Shown in pieces: positions 1 to 8,033 of a stretch of 64,000 nt of DNA; the first letter of the stretch is position 1, and every line of letters begins with the position of its first letter. This DNA is from Methanocorpusculum petauri (GTDB lineage: Archaea > Halobacteriota > Methanomicrobia > Methanomicrobiales > Methanocorpusculaceae), in contig NZ_JAPTGB010000013.1 of assembly GCF_026891975.1 (NCBI RefSeq), positions 1 through 64,000 on the forward strand, read 5' to 3'. The notes under the pieces are model-generated. The model had not been told where the DNA came from and did no database searches. It saw only the letters and a program-made list of their open reading frames with translations. A program made the position numbers and the translations under genes.

Positions 1-3000
1 TTCCACTCTGCTGGCTGCTGCTCTGGGATGAGCTGCTGCCGCCGGTCCACTTGGCATACAGGGTCATGTCGCTTGGGATGCCGTCGCTGAAGCTCCAGGC
101 CTGGGTGCATGCCTCGTCTTTGTACCAGCCGGCAAAGGTGTAGCCGTCTTTGACGGGGTTGGCCGGTGCGGTGAGTTTGTCACCGTAGGAGAGGCCGGTT
201 ACGACGGAGAGAGTGGCACTTCCGTCGTTGAAGAGGACACGAAGTGCGCCGTCCATGTTGCCGGAGCCGGAGCCGCCGGAGCCGGAGCCGCCGGAGACCG
301 GGGTATGGATCGGTGCGGGCGGTGCGGTGTATGCGGCAAGAACATAGCTGGAGAAACTATCACCCGTTACGGTGAATTCGTAGTAGTTATCGTTGTCAAT
401 CCATTGTCCGCGACCGTTGAGCGGTGTGCTGACTGTTCCGTCCGATTTATAGTGGAAGGCTTTGATCTTTTGCACGTCGCTCTCTTTGGTTCCGACAAGC
501 TTCTGTATCTCACTCTTCGGAATCTTGAAGGTTACTTTGATGCCCTCGCTCTTGGAGACGTTGTTGTTAATCTTGGTAACATTGTCTCCGGTTGCGGTGA
601 TCATGGAGAGGAAGGTGTACTTGTTGGATTCAGAGAACGTCTCCTGAATTTTTTCCACAATGGTCTCGTTGAAAACCGGATCGATCGTTGGCAGGTAGTT
701 GGTGACGTTTGCAAGGTTGATGACAATGCTGTAGCTTGTTTCCATTTTTGGAGACGCCGCAGGTGCTTCTTTGAAGGTTACATTTGCCATGGTGACATTT
801 CCTTTGATACTGCCGCTTTCAGTCGTAGGTGCGGCCTCAAAGGTTACAACCATCACAACACCGGCATCTTCGTCTTCGATGGTCGCGATGTTGCTTTGAA
901 TTTCTATCGCACTCGAATTGGAAATGATTGTGCTACCATCATCTTGTTTCTCTACGTTAGACACAGGTAATTTAGGCTCAGCCGCCTGATAGACGGTGAT
1001 GAGCATCGTTGCTTTTGCCTCGTTCGGGCCGGTTGCGGTGATGGTTGTCGTACCAACTGCCTTTGCGGTGTAGTTACCGTCCGCCCCAATGGTCAGAACA
1101 CTGGTGTTGCTGGAAGACCATAATACGGATGTGCCCGCAGGAGTTACGGTGAACTTCTTTGCGGTTCCGGTTGTCTGGGTCGTGTTGCCCAGGTCAATGC
1201 CGGTGCCGTAGGGCGCGACGATCTTGAGATCAATGGTCTTGCCTTCGATCGTTAATCCGGAGGTGTCGAGCGTGATTGGGGTATTTGTGTTGGTCGTGAT
1301 GTGGTTGACATACCCGGTCAGGGAAGTGAAGGTATTGTCTTCCTTGATGGTTCCTTTCAGGAAGTCCGTAAGCTCAGTTCCTACTGCGTTTGCACGCTGT
1401 GCGAATCCGACTGCATACAGTTTTCCGGTTGTGTTTGTGTTTTGAACCGTGTTCTTCTCCAGCGTCATGTTGACGGTGATGTTCACCGTTGCACTCATGG
1501 CTGCTTGGATGTTCTGGATGTACGCCTCAGCCGCCGTCATGGTGAGCGTGTTGTTGTTGATGGCGGTCTTTGTATTGCTCTTCGGCGGCGTGTAGTACAG
1601 CAGTCCGGTACGGTAGCTGGATTCAGCGGTGACTGTGTTATCACTGATTTCAGTGGTAAGGCTGGAGGTGTTTCCTGCGATGTACACACCAAATGCTGCA
1701 TTTTTGTTTCCGGTCGAGTTCACCTTCAGTGTGTTTCCCTGAACGGTAAGGGTCTTTGCGTTGTCGGTCTGCGGTATGAACTTGACCGCATAGACGTAAT
1801 TACTGCCGGTTGCGGTAATGGTGGATTTGTTTACGACAAGTGACACCTTTGGCCGTGCGAGAATGACGTCAAACTCCGGTGCGGTTGCACCGGTAACCGT
1901 AAGGGTACTTTCGGTAATGACAAGGTTGTTTGGTACGTTGGTCGGGTTAGCCGGCCAGTTTGCTACGAATGCTTTGATCAACGCATTCTGATCACCGCCC
2001 GTCGCTGTGACGTTGAGTTTTTTGAGCGTGACATCACCGGTTGCGGTGATGTTGATTGCACCGTTGGCAGGGATGCTGGATGCGGTGATCGATTTCTTGT
2101 CACCGTCGAAGGTGATGTTCTTGGAGATGACGATCGGATCGCTGCTCAGTGTAACTTCTTTCAGCTGGGTAACGGTGGCGCCATCGTCAACGTAGCTGTT
2201 CAGCGCTTTAGTCAGATTTGCATGCAGGGCAGGGATGGTACTACTACTACTACTATTCACTACCTTTGCTTCAGCATCGGCAGTGTTAAAGTTGCTTTTC
2301 CCCCAGACGCGTTTCTGTAATGCGTAATTCTCATCACCAATATACAGGTCATACGGCGTGTAGGAATTGGAGGAGGAGTGTACCGTTGCCTTGAGCCCGA
2401 TCTGCTGATTATCATTCACGATGGGCAATGCATCCTTCAGTTCGGACATCTCATCGATCGTCAGGTTCGATGCGTACTGAACGTCCTTTCCGGAACTGAC
2501 ATCAATACTCTGAGTCCAGTTACTGTTCTGGATCGTGACGTTCGTGATGCTGACATTTGCACCATTGACGTTCAGACCACTGCCGGCACTGTCGTTCAGA
2601 ATGAGATTTTCCAGTGTGATCGCGATGGAATCATTGGTATTGTATGCCTGAATACCGTGAGCTCCCAGGTTTGTGTTCTTCTCACCATCAGTACTTGTCG
2701 CAGCTGAAGTGGCATTACTTTCAAATCGGATGTTTTTCAGCGTGACAGTACCTCTGTCCCCCTTCCAGGTAGAATTATCAATCAGGAGCAGATTCTTTTG
2801 ACCATTTGTACCAGACCATTTGTTCTCATTGGACAGAACTGCTGTAATTGTGTGATAATTATTACCACCACTGATCGTGACCGAGCGGTTTACGGTGATC
2901 TGGGAGGGTGCCTTGATGTCTTCTCCCAGATTGATTGTCGTAGGACCGGTACTATTCGAGAGATTTGCGATTAAATCCTCAAAGTTAGTGACTGTTACCG

Positions 3001-3091
3001 AGCTCCCGTCATTACTCTCCGCACTGACAGCTCCTGCCATCAGCGTACACACCAGCAGGAGCGCTGCGAGCAGCACCACACCGCGCCGCAT
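1..3091 (-). CDS. Large secreted surface (adhesin-like) protein, C-terminus beyond window
   Basis: The frame is open from an ATG at 3091 to the window edge, giving 1030 codons without a stop. The start follows AGGAGG at about 5 nt; ATGs further upstream lack such a site. Residues 1-23 are a signal peptide ending VSA. The middle is Asn/Thr/Val-rich with many N-x-T/S sites, as in beta-helical surface proteins. About residues 637-697 resemble a bacterial Ig-like (Big_2) domain, 717-920 resemble the PGF-pre-PGF domain of archaeal surface proteins, and 954-1024 are a Listeria-Bacteroides (Flg_new) repeat with GYTFAGWYKD and LYAKW, followed by a Ser/Gln-rich stretch. By analogy with the protein at 15737-20713, a stalk and membrane anchor probably follow outside the window. 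The role is probably cell-envelope or adhesion; the ligand is unknown. Confidence 0.85.
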   Translation of the reverse strand, partial: MRRGVVLLAALLLVCTLMAGAVSAESNDGSSVTVTNFEDLIANLSNSTGPTTINLGEDIKAPSQITVNRSVTISGGNNYHTITAVLSNENKWSGTNGQKNLLLIDNSTWKGDRGTVTLKNIRFESNATSAATSTDGEKNTNLGAHGIQAYNTNDSIAITLENLILNDSAGSGLNVNGANVSITNVTIQNSNWTQSIDVSSGKDVQYASNLTIDEMSELKDALPIVNDNQQIGLKATVHSSSNSYTPYDLYIGDENYALQKRVWGKSNFNTADAEAKVVNSSSSSTIPALHANLTKALNSYVDDGATVTQLKEVTLSSDPIVISKNITFDGDKKSITASSIPANGAINITATGDVTLKKLNVTATGGDQNALIKAFVANWPANPTNVPNNLVITESTLTVTGATAPEFDVILARPKVSLVVNKSTITATGSNYVYAVKFIPQTDNAKTLTVQGNTLKVNSTGNKNAAFGVYIAGNTSSLTTEISDNTVTAESSYRTGLLYYTPPKSNTKTAINNNTLTMTAAEAYIQNIQAAMSATVNITVNMTLEKNTVQNTNTTGKLYAVGFAQRANAVGTELTDFLKGTIKEDNTFTSLTGYVNHITTNTNTPITLDTSGLTIEGKTIDLKIVAPYGTGIDLGNTTQTTGTAKKFTVTPAGTSVLWSSSNTSVLTIGADGNYTAKAVGTTTITATGPNEAKATMLITVYQAAEPKLPVSNVEKQDDGSTIISNSSAIEIQSNIATIEDEDAGVVMVVTFEAAPTTESGSIKGNVTMANVTFKEAPAASPKMETSYSIVINLANVTNYLPTIDPVFNETIVEKIQETFSESNKYTFLSMITATGDNVTKINNNVSKSEGIKVTFKIPKSEIQKLVGTKESDVQKIKAFHYKSDGTVSTPLNGRGQWIDNDNYYEFTVTGDSFSSYVLAAYTAPPAPIHTPVSGGSGSGGSGSGNMDGALRVLFNDGSATLSVVTGLSYGDKLTAPANPVKDGYTFAGWYKDEACTQAWSFSDGIPSDMTLYAKWTGGSSSSQSSSQQSG

Positions 3092-3860
3092 CAGTCCTCC
3101 TGTATCACGGGGACATTTCATCCCATTCATTCGTTGCATCATAAAATACTCCATAGGATTACGCCGGACCGGTACCCGCAGAGCAGGAACAATTCAGTTC
3201 ACGGAGATTGAATCCTATTGTAGAAGGATATAACGCGGAAAATTCTCTGATTGGATTTTTATCATATTTGCGCCGTGCGCACGAAAAATAAGACAATATT
3301 TGCGGCTCAAAAAAATCAGTGTGAGAAATGTCCGGGACGTTTCATTTCACGAAACGATTTTCAAAAAATGGAGGGAATAACGTCAATGCACAAGCAGCGG
3401 CATATTCAGATGAATCGGGAATACTATTATATCATAGTTGGTACTAAATACTACTACAACAGGATTCAATATTTGCGGAAGCCTCGTGAAAGTCGTGCGC
3501 GAACAAACCCCCAAAAACAGCAAAGATCACGACCGTATAATCGCAGATATATAATTTGTTTTTACCTGCGATTATGTTCTTCATCGTATTTAAATGTTTT
3601 CCCGCCAAAATTTCACCGAAAATCCCCCTTTTTCCCCAAAATTATAAATACCTCAGAAGTAAAACATCAAAATTGTCCCCGGACCCTATTAATTCCGGGC
3701 GGCAAAAACATCACCGAGGTGAACACAAAAAACCCCGAACCGCACAACCCCGGAACAGAAACAGATGTCTGCCCGATTTCCGCCACTCGAAAGGGAAAAA
3801 GGAACAGACACCTCTTCTTTATGATGTGAAACCACATCAACCTATCGGATCACCCTGCCG
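3092..3860. other. Long AT-rich intergenic stretch
   Basis: This is 769 bases between the surface-protein start and a MITE-like element. The reading frames present have no plausible start signal, are rich in Lys/Asn/Arg/Pro and overlap one another, so I call no gene. The part nearest 3091 should hold the surface-protein promoter: an AT-rich box lies at about 3139-3148 for the minus strand. Nothing else was recognised. Confidence 0.5.
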
Positions 3861-4130
3861 CTGAAGTCAGACTTCAGAAGTCAGACTTCAGCTGCACACA
3901 CCACCCGGACACCACACAGGAAAAAAGTCCGCACACTCTTCAACACCCATGAATGTGCTCCGTGACAACGCTCTTGTGTACTATATTTGTTCTTCATTGA
4001 ATAAATATGTTCATCAGTGTCAGTAAAAGAACCGCGAAAAAAAACGAAAAAAAACAGATGCCACAGAAGGAGACCCATCATACCCTCCCCTCCGCGCAGC
4101 TGACCTCTGACTTCTGAAGTCTGACGTCAG
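3861..4130. mobile_element. 270-bp MITE-like element with 34-bp terminal inverted repeats
   Basis: Bases 3861-3894 and 4097-4130 are reverse complements at 31 of 34 positions. Each arm is itself palindromic, built from the CTGAAGTC/GACTTCAG core. The about 200 bases between them carry no convincing gene. Short length, long terminal inverted repeats and no coding capacity fit a miniature inverted-repeat element. I could not see a clear target-site duplication. Alternatively the two palindromes are operators for the gene starting at 4157, 26 bases downstream. Confidence 0.5.
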
Positions 4131-4156
4131 ACCCGCATCACCACACACCACCTGTC

Positions 4157-4660
4157 ATGAACACCCCGCAACTCCCCACCCGGAAACACCTCTACGCCTT
4201 CCTCAACGACGAAGAGTATCACACCCTCACCACCCTCATCGGCCGCATGGAATTCCCGACACTCAGCGCCTACATCACCGCAGTCTGCCGCACCACCCTC
4301 TACGGCTGGCAGACAAAGTATCACGTACCGTCCGGCGAACTTGACCCCGAAACCGCAGACTGGATCGCCTGGCACAAAAACCACATGACCAAAGAAGACC
4401 GCCTCCGGCAAACATACTTCGACATCCTCACCGACCTCGCCTTCCCCGTCATCGCCTCCCGCGGCGCGCAACTCGCCTTTCATTTATTACAGAACGAAAT
4501 CGAGACAGCCATGGCAGAACAGGCCGGCATGCTGCCATCCTACGACCAGCTCAAAACCTGGACGCAGGTGTACGAAACCATCCACGCAGAACAACTCGGC
4601 AGACACCGCGCCGACCTCGCCCGCGACACAGCACAGGAAACCGAACACGAAATGATCTAA
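4157..4660 (+). CDS. Uncharacterised 167-aa protein
   Basis: The ATG-started frame has strong C preference at third positions, the same codon style as the genes at 5898-6873, and I take it as real. I do not recognise a family. The product is soluble, acidic and predicted mostly helical, with no signal peptide or membrane segment. Phrases such as LYAFLNDEEYHTL near residue 12 vaguely recall small DNA-binding or replication-associated proteins of plasmids, but this is too weak to assign. It starts 26 bases after the MITE-like element and precedes the composite repeat, so it belongs to the accessory patch beside tRNA-Ala. Its function is unknown. Confidence 0.6.
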   Translation: MNTPQLPTRKHLYAFLNDEEYHTLTTLIGRMEFPTLSAYITAVCRTTLYGWQTKYHVPSGELDPETADWIAWHKNHMTKEDRLRQTYFDILTDLAFPVIASRGAQLAFHLLQNEIETAMAEQAGMLPSYDQLKTWTQVYETIHAEQLGRHRADLARDTAQETEHEMI

Positions 4661-4730
4661 GGAAGTTGGTGTATCTTCAATGTGGCCAGAACACAGAAAA
4701 AGAAACGCGAATCGCGCTCGCCCCACAAAC

Positions 4731-4790
4731 CGCATTTGCGTATCCTCGCTCTCCTTCCCGTCCGGGCGGACGGGTGGCGTTACTGTCGCA
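4731..4790 (-). repeat. Inverted copy of the 60-bp repeat module
   Basis: Read on the minus strand these 60 bases match 5676-5735: TGCGACAG, then AACGCC, a CCCGTCCG/CGGACGGG hairpin, an AAGG-GAGCGA stretch and CAAATGCG. The copy lies head-on to the 43-45 bp repeat block, so block 1 is bounded on the left by an inverted module and on the right by a direct one. Confidence 0.75.
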
Positions 4791-5131
4791 CGGCAGAGCC
4801 GTGCTCCGTTCCCCTCTTCGGGGTCACTGTCGCACAGCAGAGCCGTGCTCCGCTCCCCCCTTCGTGGGTCGCTATCGCACGGCAGAGCCGTGCTCTCCTC
4901 CCCCTTTGAGGTCACTATCGCACGGCAGAGCCGTGCTCCACTCCCCCCTTCGGGGGTCGCTATCGCACAGCAGAACCGTGCTCCGCTCCCCCTTCGGGGT
5001 CGCTATCGCACAGCAGAACCGTGCTCCGCTCCCCCTTCGGGGTCGCTATCGCAAGCCCGGACGTTTTGCTCTCCTCCCCCTTCGGGGTCACTATCGCACG
5101 GCAGAACCGTGCTCCGCTCCCCCCTTCGTGG
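4779..5131. repeat. Tandem hairpin repeat block 1 (8 units of 43-45 bp)
   Basis: Units begin at 4779, 4823, 4868, 4911, 4956, 4999, 5042 and 5087, with the start of a ninth at 5132. Each unit has a leader GTCGCTATCGCA (or the ACTGT/ACTAT variant), a hairpin of the form GCACGGC-AGA-GCCGTGC, and a second hairpin CCCC-CTTCG-GGGG. Unit 7 (5042) has a different first hairpin. All six frames are partly open through the block because of the repetition, which produces large false reading frames. There are no unique spacers, so this is not a CRISPR array. Confidence 0.85.
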
Positions 5132-5138
5132 GTCACTA

Positions 5139-5224
5139 TCGCACATGCAACGGCAATACTCGCGAAGCTCCCACTCATTCCGTATCCTGCCCGGCTTCGC
5201 GAGCATTTTTAGCCGTGGTTGCGA
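5139..5224. repeat. Stem-loop module, orientation 1
   Basis: An imperfect inverted repeat of about 30-base arms (5139-5168 and 5194-5224) ends in TCGCA...GCGA, with a perfect inner stem CTCGCGAAGC/GCTTCGCGAG. The loop reads CCCACTCATT...ATCCTGCC. The reverse complement of this module matches the module at 5593-5680, while the flanks on both sides keep the same orientation. Confidence 0.75.
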
Positions 5225-5301
5225 CAGCAACGAGCAACCGCCCGGCTCCGGGCGGGCGAGAGCGGCGTAAAAAATGCGATGAGCGAAGCCGCGCCGTCAG
5301 G

Positions 5302-5496
5302 CGCATCTGCGTTATCTGCGTTATTCTTTCCTCATCCTGCCCCTATGAAGAAACCCGAACAACGGAAATACTCGCATCCCGCCACAAACCAAAGACACCC
5401 GACCATGACACACCACACCCGCCCCGGAAACCGCCTATGAATGAAGAACCCCTCCGCTACTACGGCCACACCTACTGCGGCACCGCCTTCACCCTC
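5302..5496 (+). pseudogene. Duplicated, broken copy of the small-ORF/zinc-ribbon gene start
   Basis: Bases 5302-5496 match 5763-5969 almost base for base. The copy includes a full 31-codon small ORF (5345-5440) and the first codons of the zinc-ribbon gene (ATG at 5437). It lacks 12 bases that encode four residues including the first CxxC pair. After about 5496 it runs into hairpin repeat block 2, so no full protein can be made. The intact copy follows at 5806-6179. The copy has lost part of its metal site and its C-terminal half. Confidence 0.8.
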
Positions 5497-5497
5497 G

Positions 5498-5592
5498 GTC
5501 GCTATCGCACAGCAGAACCGTGCTCTCCTCCCCCTTTGGGGTCGCTATCGCACGGCAGAGCCGTGCTCCGCTCCCCCCTTCGTGGGTCGCTA
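5498..5592. repeat. Tandem hairpin repeat block 2 (2 units plus leader)
   Basis: Units start at 5498 and 5541, and a third leader at 5586 runs directly into the stem-loop at 5593. The units have the same 43-45 bp leader-hairpin-hairpin form as block 1. The block interrupts the duplicated zinc-ribbon gene copy at codon 20 or so. Confidence 0.8.
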
Positions 5593-5680
5593 TCGCAAAC
5601 GCGGCTAAAAATGCTTGCGAAGCCGACGCAGGATAGTAAATGAGTGGAAGCTTCGCGAGCATTTGCCGTCGCGTTTGCGA
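5593..5680. repeat. Stem-loop module, orientation 2 (flipped)
   Basis: The arms at 5593-5623 and 5650-5680 begin and end with TCGCAAACGCG/CGCGTTTGCGA and share GCGAAGC/GCTTCGC inside. The loop contains GCAGGATAGTAAATGAGTGG, which is the reverse complement of the loop type at 5139-5224. The left arm here matches the reverse complement of the other copy's right arm, and vice versa, so the whole module is inverted relative to common flanks. Confidence 0.75.
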
Positions 5681-5805
5681 CAGCAACGCCGCCCGTCCGC
5701 TCGGACGGGAAGGCGAGCGACGAATAGCAAATGCGATGAGCGAAGCACGCGGCGCGAAGCGACGCATCTGCGTTATCTGCGTTATTCTTTCCTCTTCCTG
5801 CCCCT

Positions 5806-5901
5806 ATGAAGAAACCCGAACAACGGAAATACCCGCATCCCGCCACAAACCAAAGACACCCGATCATGACACACCACACCCGCCCCGGAAACCGTCTATG
5901 A
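5806..5901 (+). CDS. 31-aa small ORF upstream of zinc-ribbon gene
   Basis: An ATG at 5806 opens 31 codons whose TGA overlaps the ATG of the next gene (ATGA at 5898-5901). The product is basic and Pro/His-rich (begins MKKPEQRKY). The same ORF is kept without disruption in the duplicated copy at 5345-5440, with two substitutions, but this may only reflect a recent duplication. It could be a leader peptide that couples translation to the zinc-ribbon gene, or non-coding. No clear ribosome site is visible. Confidence 0.35.
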   Translation: MKKPEQRKYPHPATNQRHPIMTHHTRPGNRL

Positions 5902-6179
5902 ATGAAGAACCCCTTCGCTACTACGGCGACACCTACTGCTGCCCCGCCTGCGGCACCGCCTTCACCCTCATCAGAAAAGAGATCACCGGCTGCGGCACCG
6001 GCACCCAGCACAACACACTCCGCTGCCCCGTCTGCACCGCAGACACCGCAATCCGCGTCAGCGACGAAGAACTCGCCCTCATCACCAGCTACATCAAACT
6101 CCGAAGCAAAGCACGCGACCTCATCCGCACCCGCACCCTCAATCAGACCACCAGACACCCATCAGGAACCAGACCATGA
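5898..6179 (+). CDS. Small zinc-ribbon protein, 93 aa
   Basis: The ATG overlaps the small-ORF stop. The protein has a CCPAC knuckle near residue 14 and RCPVC near residue 43, spaced as in a zinc ribbon, followed by a helical basic tail (RSKARDLIRTR). Family and target are not recognised. The stop overlaps the start of the next gene by 4 bases, so it is probably co-transcribed with 6176-6873. A truncated duplicate lies at 5437-5496. The C-rich third positions match its neighbours but differ from the housekeeping genes. Confidence 0.65.
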   Translation: MNEEPLRYYGDTYCCPACGTAFTLIRKEITGCGTGTQHNTLRCPVCTADTAIRVSDEELALITSYIKLRSKARDLIRTRTLNQTTRHPSGTRP

Positions 6180-6679
6180 CCTACACACCATTCGACCCGG
6201 AACCCTTCCTCACCATCACCCTCCCCCGCATCCACCCGCGCCCCAGTGACCCCTACGAAGCCGCCCTCCACAGCCGCGACCTCGCCTACATCTTCGAAGA
6301 ATTCCACCTCAACTTCATCGAACAGTACCACAAAGACCTCGAACTCATCACCGGAGAAAACTGCGAAAGCGACGAATACCAGCTCATCCGAAGAACCAGA
6401 ACCACCTGCAAAGTAAACATCCCCAAACTCCGAACCGACCACCCCGACCTCCATCAGCAACTCGTCTACCTCCGCGCAACCGACGCCGAAAAATTCCTCG
6501 GACGCCGCTACCTCTACACCGCAGCACGCGACCACGCCGGAGACCGCATCACCCGCTACGAACAGATAAACATCGACGACCTCAGAAAACACCTCACCCC
6601 CGCAGAACTCCCGCACTACCTCACCACAACCGAACGCCCCCTCACCCCCGAAATCATCACCCTCAGGAACACCCCATGA
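6176..6679 (+). CDS. Uncharacterised 167-aa protein
   Basis: It begins in an ATGA overlap with the zinc-ribbon gene and ends in an ATGA overlap with the next gene, strong evidence that all three form one translated operon. The product is soluble and acidic, with a Phe/Tyr-rich helical segment (YIFEEFHLNFIEQYHKDLE, about residues 38-56). There are no membrane segments or known catalytic motifs. I do not recognise a family. It has the same length and codon style as the unknown protein at 4157-4660, but I see no convincing sequence similarity between them. Confidence 0.65.
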   Translation: MTYTPFDPEPFLTITLPRIHPRPSDPYEAALHSRDLAYIFEEFHLNFIEQYHKDLELITGENCESDEYQLIRRTRTTCKVNIPKLRTDHPDLHQQLVYLRATDAEKFLGRRYLYTAARDHAGDRITRYEQINIDDLRKHLTPAELPHYLTTTERPLTPEIITLRNTP

Positions 6680-6873
6680 CCTGGTACGACTACCCCCTCC
6701 TCCAAAACAGAGAACAACTCCGCCGCGAACTCCTCAGCGGAAAAAAAGTACTCACCATCGCACGAGAACTCGGATGCTCACGGGCAGCAGTAACAGCAGC
6801 AATGCGCCACCACAACCTCACACGCCCCTTCCTCACCATCGGAGAACAGACACGGAAAAAACTCAGGCTCTAA
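6676..6873 (+). CDS. Small helix-turn-helix protein, 65 aa
   Basis: The start overlaps the previous stop (ATGA). Residues 24-50 (KVLTIARELGCSRAAVTAAM) form a clear helix-turn-helix of the resolvase/homeodomain-like type: a short helix, a Gly-Cys turn and a recognition helix. The N-terminus looks like a helical lead-in. It may bind DNA and regulate this small operon, or it may be an accessory factor of an integrated element, since the gene ends 39 bases from the 3' end of tRNA-Ala. Both are inference. Confidence 0.65.
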   Translation: MTWYDYPLLQNREQLRRELLSGKKVLTIARELGCSRAAVTAAMRHHNLTRPFLTIGEQTRKKLRL

Positions 6874-6912
6874 CCCCCTTTTTTTCCCGCACCCCTCTGA
6901 AAAACACAAAAA

Positions 6913-6984
6913 TGGACCCGGCGGGATTTGAACCCGCGGCATCTACGTTGCGAACGTAGCTATCTACCCCTGATATACGAGCCC
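6913..6984 (-). tRNA. tRNA-Ala (CGC)
   Basis: On the minus strand a full cloverleaf can be folded: acceptor GGGCTCG with CGGGTCC, T arm GCGGG-TTCAAAT-CCCGC and anticodon stem CTACG/CGTAG around loop TTCGCAA, giving anticodon CGC. The G3-U70 wobble pair, the alanine identity element, is present. The discriminator base is A, and CCA is not encoded. Its 3' end faces the accessory patch at 4157-6873, the usual side for integrated elements. Confidence 0.95.
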
Positions 6985-7013
6985 GACAAAAAATATCGAG
7001 GGAAAAAATCCCA

Positions 7014-8033
7014 TCAGAGAATAATCTCAATATCTAATTGTTCTGCCAATTCCTTATATCTGTTCCGAATCGTGACCTCCGTCACACCCGCAACATCCGC
7101 AACCTCGCGCTGCGTTCTCCGCTCTCCGGACAAAATCGACGAAATATAGATCGCCGCCGCCGCAACACCCGTCGGACCGCGCCCGCTCGTCAGCTCCCGC
7201 TCGCCCGCCTGCTTCAGAATCTCCATCGCACGCGACTGAACCTCGCCCTTCAGACCAAGACCCGAACAGAACCGCGGAACATAATCGCCCGGTGACGTCG
7301 GCAGCAGCTTCAGACCCAGCTCCCGGGAAATGAACCGGTACGTCCTGCCAATCTCCTTCCGCGAAACACGCGACACCTCAGCAATCTCATCCAGCGTTCT
7401 TGGCACATTACACTGACGGCATGCCGCATACAAAGCCGCCGCCGCAACACCCTCAATACTTCGCCCGCGGATCAGATTCTTATCCACCGCATCACGATAC
7501 ACAACCGCCGCCGTCTCACGCACATTTCTGGGAAGACCCAGAGCCGACGCCATACGATCCAGCTCCGACAGCGCAAACGCAAGATTCCGCTCCGTCGCAT
7601 TCGACACCCTGATACGGCGCTGCCACTTCCGCAGCCGGTACAGCTGGGCACGATTCTTCGACGAAATCGCACGACCATAACTATCGCGGTTTCTCCAGTC
7701 GATCATCGTGGACAGACCCTTATCGTGAATCGTAAATGTCATCGGTGCGCCCACACGGGACCGCTTCATCCGCTGATCATGATCAAACGCGCGCCACTCC
7801 GGTCCACGGTCGATGAAATCATCATCCAGCACCAGACCACAGTGCTGACACACCAGCTCCGCCCGCTCATAATCATGAACAAGCTGCCGGCTGCCGCACT
7901 CCGGACACACCGTTGCAGTCGCATCACTACCGCCCTGCTTCTCCTTCACCTTCTCCACAGCGGTACTCTGCCGCTGCTTCATCTTTTCGCGCTCCTCTTT
8001 TAACTGTCTCAGTTTCTCGATTTCTTTTTCCAT
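7014..8033 (-). CDS. tfb: Transcription initiation factor IIB (TFB)
   Basis: The 339-aa protein is the normal length for archaeal TFB, which recruits RNA polymerase to TBP-bound promoters and reads the BRE. It has a Lys/Glu-rich N-terminal extension, a zinc ribbon (CPECGSRQL to CQHCG, about residues 43-67), the B-finger region after it, and two cyclin-fold repeats with an HTH near the C-terminus ([17 protein letters not shown]). The ATG at 8033 lies inside the end of gar1, a 25-base overlap, so the two are co-transcribed. tRNA-Ala follows 29 bases beyond the stop. Confidence 0.97.
   Translation of the reverse strand: MEKEIEKLRQLKEEREKMKQRQSTAVEKVKEKQGGSDATATVCPECGSRQLVHDYERAELVCQHCGLVLDDDFIDRGPEWRAFDHDQRMKRSRVGAPMTFTIHDKGLSTMIDWRNRDSYGRAISSKNRAQLYRLRKWQRRIRVSNATERNLAFALSELDRMASALGLPRNVRETAAVVYRDAVDKNLIRGRSIEGVAAAALYAACRQCNVPRTLDEIAEVSRVSRKEIGRTYRFISRELGLKLLPTSPGDYVPRFCSGLGLKGEVQSRAMEILKQAGERELTSGRGPTGVAAAAIYISSILSGERRTQREVADVAGVTEVTIRNRYKELAEQLDIEIIL

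Noticed and set aside
3251-3864. Plus-strand frames of 192 and 102 codons
   Set aside because: They overlap each other, have biased Lys/Asn/Pro composition and no start signals. I treat the region as non-coding.
3881-4081. Minus-strand 66-codon frame inside the MITE-like element
   Set aside because: It begins within one terminal repeat region and ends in the other, has low complexity and no start signal.
4779-5131. CRISPR array
   Set aside because: Units are contiguous with no unique spacers, and no cas gene is near.
4666-5643. Long open frames (up to 325 codons) through the hairpin repeats on both strands
   Set aside because: They exist because the 43-45 bp unit has no stops in several frames. 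The predicted proteins are only repeat translations and cross gene copies.
6676-6913. Attachment-site repeat of the tRNA-Ala 3' end within the window
   Set aside because: I found no second copy of the tRNA 3' end between 1 and 6900, so integration cannot be shown from this window.
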